NCBI RefSeq assembly: GCF_037975245.1
Contig: NC_092579.1
Span: 29,533,666-29,597,665, forward strand
Source: Apostichopus japonicus
Lineage: Eukaryota; Echinodermata; Holothuroidea; Aspidochirotida; Stichopodidae
Direction: 5' to 3'
Length of the DNA: 64,000 bases
Shown: piece after piece, positions 59,360-64,000 of the stretch
Layout of the letters: the number at the start of each line of letters is the position of its first letter
Numbering within the stretch: the first letter of the stretch is position 1
Notes under the pieces: generated by a model
What the model was told of the DNA's origin: nothing
What the model saw: only the letters and a program-made list of their open reading frames with translations
The model's database searches: none
Translations under genes and position numbers: made by a program

Positions 59360-59800
59360 AAGGTATGTATATGTGATGTTCCAACTTGTAAACGGGATGA
59401 CTCACCAAGCATATCTTGCATGAATTTCAGGAAAATTAGGATGTAAATTAACAGCACTGAATTCTTTGGCTGCTCCAGTTATTGAGCGGAGTCAAAGGTC
59501 AATTGAGGTCATCAGCGGCCAAAATACAAAAACCTCGTAGTCGAGTTTAGTGAACATCTGTAGCATCGGTAAAATGTCATAATTAGGTGGTAGGTCCCCC
59601 TCACTGAGCATTACACTTTGAGCAGTTCTGTTAAGAGGTCAAATGTAAATTGGAGTCATCAGCTGCCAAAAGCCTGAAATCCTTGTCAACATAGCTTCAA
59701 AATCAAAGCTGCGATTATCCTCATGCTCAGAAATGTACAAGAATTGAACGTTCTATGAAGAGGTCAAAGGTCACTTAGGGTCAAATTCTGACCACCTTGA
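59360..59800. repeat. Diverged member of the AGGTCAAAGGTCA repeat family
   Basis: Contains CTTGTAAACGGGATGACTCA, GAGTCAAAGGTCAATTGAGG (59493), GAGGTCAAATG (59636) and GAGGTCAAAGGTCACTTAGG (59760). The order of blocks resembles the array at 32590-33330. Confidence 0.6.
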
Positions 59801-59846
59801 TCAGGCGCGTATCCAGGGGGGGCATTGGGGGAGCGCGCCCCCCGGG

Positions 59847-59966
59847 TAAAAATAAGAGGAGAGAAATAAAAAGAGAAGAAAAAGAGGGGAAAAAGAGAGG
59901 AAAGAAGGGGAGGAAGGAAGGGAAAAGAAAAGGAAGAAATAGAGGAAAATGAGGGAGTAGAAAAAA
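59847..59966. repeat. About 120-bp nearly pure purine tract
   Basis: The plus strand is almost entirely A and G (for example GAGGGGAAAAAGAGAGGAAA), inside a G-rich transposon-like sequence that begins CAGGCGCGTATCCAGG at about 59804. Confidence 0.85.
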
Positions 59967-60155
59967 CGGCAAGCAACCGGAAAGAGAAAGAAGAACAGTG
60001 ACATTACAGGGCTGATCCCTATTATACACATAGGGTAGCCAGTGACGGATCGATGATTTCGAAAGGGGCGTGCGCCTCACCCCACCTCTTACACCGACAA
60101 CTCAATTTTGATGTTTTCCTATTTCCTCTTTCACTAATGTATATATATATATATA

Positions 60156-60521
60156 CAAGGGCGTAGGAACCGGGGGGGCTGGGGGGCGCCAGCCCCCCAG
60201 TGAAAAATGTGGAGGGGCAGAAGTATCATTCCACCCCCCCCCCCCCCGCTTCGTAAGTCAGAAAACCCCTTTTTCATTTCCAAATGAGAAAAAAATCTCA
60301 TTTGGAGCACCAAATTGCATCTAAGGCCAGGTGAAAATGCAAAATTATATACAAAATGGAGTGGGTGGGTTGAAATGTGCTATATTGCACCAACTTGCAT
60401 CTGAGGCCACCTGGAAAAACAAAAAATTTCCAAAGGGGAGGGGGACACCCCCTCCCCTTAAACCCCTCCCCCAGGCTGGCCATCAGTCTTCAGCCCCCCT
60501 CAAAAGTACCTTCCTACGCCA

Positions 60522-60524
<3 letters not shown>
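60156..60524. mobile_element. Short hAT-like element, copy 1 (369 bp)
   Basis: Begins CAAGGGCGTAGGAACCGGGG and ends CCTTCCTACGCCACTG, with TATATATA on both sides. The termini GGCGTAGGAA/TTCCTACGCC are inverted repeats. It has two internal copies of a GCATCTRAGGCCA..TGGAAA block. It matches 61351-61714 along its full length. Confidence 0.85.
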
Positions 60525-60560
<36 letters not shown>

Positions 60561-60580
60561 TCTATATATATATATATATA
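60525..60580. repeat. TA microsatellite
   Basis: A long TA run with one AAATATC interruption. It is the target of, and partly duplicated by, the hAT-like insertion at 60156-60524. Confidence 0.85.
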
Positions 60581-61350
60581 AACAATTGTGTTATGAAACC
60601 CACTGTGGCTGATCTCGAACTCGACCGAGTCGTCGGGAACATGATGCCGCATTTGGGTATTAGACCAGGATCTATATGCGAACTGCACCAGACATATGTC
60701 CTTCGATGCAACACTGCCATCCAGAGATAAAATGTTATACTCAGACCTGAATGCTAATTGTTACCCTAAACCTAGTACCGTAAGTCATACAATGAATTTA
60801 AAAATAAATTATGCATGTGATTGGAGAATTGAGCACATCTCCTGTGAAGATCATGTAGTGCATGGGGGGGGGGGGGCAGGCGGACGCACCTATCACTTCT
60901 TGAGATTGTTCCAATCTGCATGAAAACACCCCACCAACCCCTACGCCCCACCACTCTTATTGCTTCCCGATGAGTTACAAAACTTAATTAATAACCTTCG
61001 CCCGTAGTACCAAAACCTTGACAAAATCCGGCAACACACCACTTCATCGATAACAAGTCTAGTGATCGGTCTGTGTATTAGTGACGTCTGGAGGTCGTGC
61101 ACTGACCTAAATGGAGTGTGACCACTCCCCGATTTTGCAATTTCCCAAGATCAGGCCCAAGAAATACCAAGAACACTGTACTGTATGGATTTCTAGCAAT
61201 ATCCAGCGATATCTAGGGATGAAAATCCCAAGATCTTACCTAAACTGTAGGCAGATAGAGAATCGAAACCTTCAGTGTGTACTGAACTTGAAACTGTGCG
61301 TCTTTCGAAATGAAAAGAATGTGGGGAATTGCACAATAAACAGATCAAAG

Positions 61351-61714
61351 CAAGGGCGTAGGAACCGGGGGCTGGGGCGCCAGCCCCCCCCCCCCGTGAA
61401 AAATGTGGAGGGGCGGAAATATCATTCCGCGCTTCGCAAGTCAGAAAATCCCCTTTTCATTTCCAAATGAGAAAAAAAAATCTCATTTGGAGCACCAAAT
61501 TGCATCTAAAGCCAGGTGATAATACAAAATTAAGTTAACAAAATGGAGTGGGTGTTGAAGTGTGCTATATTGCATCAAATTGCATCTGAGGCCACCTGGA
61601 AATGCAAAAAATTCCAAAGGGGGAGGGGGACGCCCCTCCCTTAGACCCCTCCCACAGGCCGGCCATCAGTCTTCAGCCCCCCCCCCCACTCAAAAGTACC
61701 TTCCTACGCCACTA
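61351..61714. mobile_element. Short hAT-like element, copy 2 (364 bp)
   Basis: Same family and orientation as 60156-60524. The 8-bp direct repeat GATCAAAG flanks it exactly (61343-61350 and 61715-61722), which defines its ends and supports hAT. Confidence 0.9.
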
Positions 61715-61722
61715 GATCAAAG

Positions 61723-62980
61723 TTAGTTATTTCAGTCTCATTTCAATTATTCGAATTTGTTATGCAAACAGCAGATATCACATCATATCAGTGAGCATAA
61801 AAATGGCGTTCCAGGATGAACAGCCTCCAAACCATGGGCGCAGATCCTGGTGGGGACAGCGGGACGCGTCCCCATCAACTTTTTCGGTAATGGGGACATG
61901 ATATACCGTGTCCCCACCAATTTGTCTTGACCAATAGCTGCATTTCAAGTTCCCCTGTATTGAACTTTGGCGCAGTTAGATCCAGCATTGTGCAAATGAC
62001 ATGCAGCAGTTCTCATTTTATTATATTTTATCCACAGTTGTTACATATAGTAAGACTAACCACTGCGTCTCAGCAACTGTTGGGAAATAATGCTAATTTT
62101 GTCTTCAAAATGGAACGGAGGGTGATGTTCAAAATGCTGTACTTGTAAACAGGATAACTCAAAACGTACACCTTTATTGAACTTCATATTTGAAATGGTC
62201 TCAAAATTAGCATTATTTTCAGTGATTTATACTACATGACTCTAGGTTTGGCAGTAACTTGTGAAAATGTTTCATAGTGAAAATAAAACTGTCATGTAAC
62301 TCATTAATTATTAAAGGGGTGGCAGAGCTGCTTTTCTTGCTCAAATTGATCAAAGAATATGTCCATGTGCTCATACATAGAGCATCTGTATGTCTTTTAT
62401 TTCGCATAGGAAGACTGTTCTCTCTGGGTATTGAAACATTTTGGAATATAAATTCTACATTTTTGAGTCCTTAAAAGATCTTAATTCTTTTGATTGCCTA
62501 GTTGCTAAAGTAATGGTCAAGGCAACGTTTCCTGAAACTGCATAGCTCATGTCGCGGAGCGGTTGAAAACTATTAATATACAACAACCACTTAAAACAAC
62601 AGTATCAGGCAGTATTTTATCACCCTCCGTTCCATTTTTGAAGAAAAAATTACGATTAAAACATTGAACATTTCTATCGCTTAGCATACAACTTCCGAGG
62701 AAACAACACCGTAAAACTGGAGAACATTTATGAATGAGAAAGGTTTGATTTGACTGCTTTGAAATCACATATGACTGGCAAGGTGCGTCGAGCGCCCTCT
62801 ACGAGCCTCTTTTTTGGTCAGTTTGCAACTTCAAAAGGACAATGGAAACCCGAAAAACTCTTAAAACGAACAAAGGATTCTCAAACCTTTCTTCTGCCTA
62901 AAAGATAGCAGAATGAAAATAAAATCAAACAGTTAGCAAACTGCTTATCCACTAGAGAGCCTGTGTAATAGAATGTGTAA
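61723..62980. other. No recognised gene
   Basis: Includes a GGGCGCAGATCCTGGTGGGG block near 61838 that looks like another transposon end, and a TTGTAAACAGGATAACTCAA motif near 62144 related to the AGGTCA repeat family. No coding motif. Confidence 0.4.
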
Positions 62981-63084
62981 AAGTAAGTTGGCCTGATGTT
63001 TCGAACCTAGCAGGATCTTCTTCAGAGGTTAAAAAAAAAGATAAGCAGAAAGTTTGGTTTATTGTAGATTTGTGTGCACGGAGT

Positions 63085-64000
63085 TAGCCCGATTGATACG
63101 GGGAAAGGTGATTAATTTGCTCAAGGTGGTTTCTGGTGCGGTCATCTATAATTCTTTCTAAAATCTTACCTAAGGCTGGGAGGAGACTAATTGGTCGATA
63201 GTTTTTACTTAGTTTCGGTATTAAAATCTTTTTGGCGGATTTCCATGGGGTTGGAAAATAACACAGTCTAAGGAGTTCGTTAAATAGTGGGAAAATATGA
63301 GAGTTAATGAATATCGGAGGGGAGTTTTTAAGCATTTGGTCATTTATATTGTCAAGACCAGTGGAGGATGCATTTTTAGTGGCACTATACCAATTTTTTA
63401 TATCTATTTTTTGAATAGAGGGATGTTTTCATATAAGGGGTTGGGGTTAAAGCTGGTTCATTACTGATAATTGTACGGTCTATTTCGTGTTTACCGCTGA
63501 TATCGTATGGGGGCCATCGAAGATATTGAATATACTTTTAAAGAACGATTCAATTAGCTTTATTTGGTCTTGAGTTTTTGTGATGAGGTTACCTACGTTA
63601 TCTCTAAGGCCTTGGTCTGTTTTACCTGTGTTTGGGGGTGTAATGGGTTCAATGCTTTTTTTTTAAATTTTCCAAAAGTTTTTCGGGTTTTCATCATTAA
63701 TGATTGAATCGCAGTTGTTTTGGACGCGGTTTTGTTCATCCGCCAATATATGTCTGTTTATTTTTATTTGAGTTGGTTAAATTGGGTTTTTAGAGTTGGG
63801 TCTCGGGAGATGATATAGGTTCTACGTAGGCGACGTCAGAGTTTCATAAATGTAAGGCTATTCTTATTTAGTTTTCGTTTTCTGTTTTGTTTTTAAGGGA
63901 CAGTGTCTTTTGAAAGTATTGAAGATATGATGGGCAACGCTGTCACAGTAATTGTCGATGTAATTGAGCTCGTTGTTTCGGTTGTTGTATTTGGGGAGTC
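63085..64000 (-). mobile_element. Jockey/I-like LINE, ORF2 fragment running off the edge
   Basis: On the minus strand, from the edge inward: a linker region in one frame with stops (PITPPNTGKTDQGLRDNVGN, KLIESFFKSIFNIFDGPHTI), then STGLDNINDQMLKNSPPIFI, PLFNELLRLCYFPTPWKSA and KNYRPISLLPALGKILERII, ending HLEQINHLSPYQSG. This is the N-terminal half of a LINE reverse transcriptase (blocks up to YRPISLL...LE..I...QSG). The YADD catalytic block is missing because the homology stops at 63084. An unrelated repeat-like stretch (EEDPARFETSGQL on the minus strand) follows. Several stops: inactive. Confidence 0.82.

Noticed and set aside
59764-60080. Minus-strand Phe/Leu/Pro/Ser-rich frames resembling membrane proteins
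   Set aside because: They are the complement of the purine tract; composition alone explains the hydrophobic look.
60331-60730. Overlapping ORFs of 93-119 codons around the TA tract (and at 61111-61470)
   Set aside because: They read through a non-autonomous hAT element and TA repeats into unrelated flanks.

Overview
This is a eukaryotic, AT-rich, intron-bearing window crowded with transposable elements. The frequent taggcctagg-type motifs (near 7930-8000, 16240, 28500-28880, 36820), the many non-autonomous DNA transposons and the gene families seen (THAP/Kolobok-like transposase, P2X7 intracellular-domain genes, BEN-domain genes, CIDE-N genes) suggest a marine deuterostome, most likely an echinoderm. 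That assignment is inference. No intact host gene is certain; most recognisable coding sequence is exonic and damaged.

Region 1 (about 0.87-25.6 kb) is a direct tandem duplication. Copy A (868-7910) and copy B (8238-22740, with a short further match near 25.6 kb) carry the same multi-exon minus-strand gene: a CIDE-N-like exon, an acidic linker exon, a KRKYAVGIV..LKDP exon, an EQDFRLLFPEE exon, and C-terminal exons with a CxxC motif. Each copy has its own later insertions, and the other copy serves as the empty site. Copy A holds an hAT-like element (5095-5674) and a probable solo LTR (6774-7788). Copy B holds an hAT-like element (9337-10113), a MITE (about 12213-12757) and a 6.2-kb element (15638-21848).

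The 6.2-kb element is the best candidate for an unusual system. It is flanked by TTAA, has inverted termini AGGTCAAGYGACACGTAA, and carries two convergent damaged genes. One, on the plus strand, is a THAP/Kolobok-like transposase. The other, on the minus strand, is a three-exon gene for a stand-alone homologue of the P2X7 receptor intracellular ('ballast') domain. The phase-compatible exons give about 194 codons, broken by a nonsense codon, a one-base frameshift and a second nonsense codon.

Region 2 (23-38 kb) is repeat-dominated. It has a composite G-rich element, a promoter-like palindrome containing an NF-kB-type site and two E2F-type motifs, and three copies of a GCGAAGTTCGG repeat (two direct, one inverted 9.5 kb away). 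One of these is split by a MITE with a 10-bp target duplication. Also present are an array of AGGTCAAAGGTCA repeats, a CACTA-like terminus with AACCAGGA subrepeats, and a seven-unit satellite of about 211 bp.

Region 3 (38-50 kb) has a damaged BEN-domain gene with phase-matched exons (38304-41744), tRNA-derived SINEs in tail-to-tail arrangement, and relics of RTE-like, L2/CR1-like and Ty3/Gypsy-like retroelements.

Region 4 (50-64 kb) has an unidentified plus-strand gene candidate (50753-58475, possibly to 58789), interrupted in an intron by a 1.68-kb hAT-like element. Two near-identical short hAT elements follow at 60156 and 61351, then a LINE with Jockey/I-type reverse transcriptase running off the right edge on the minus strand.
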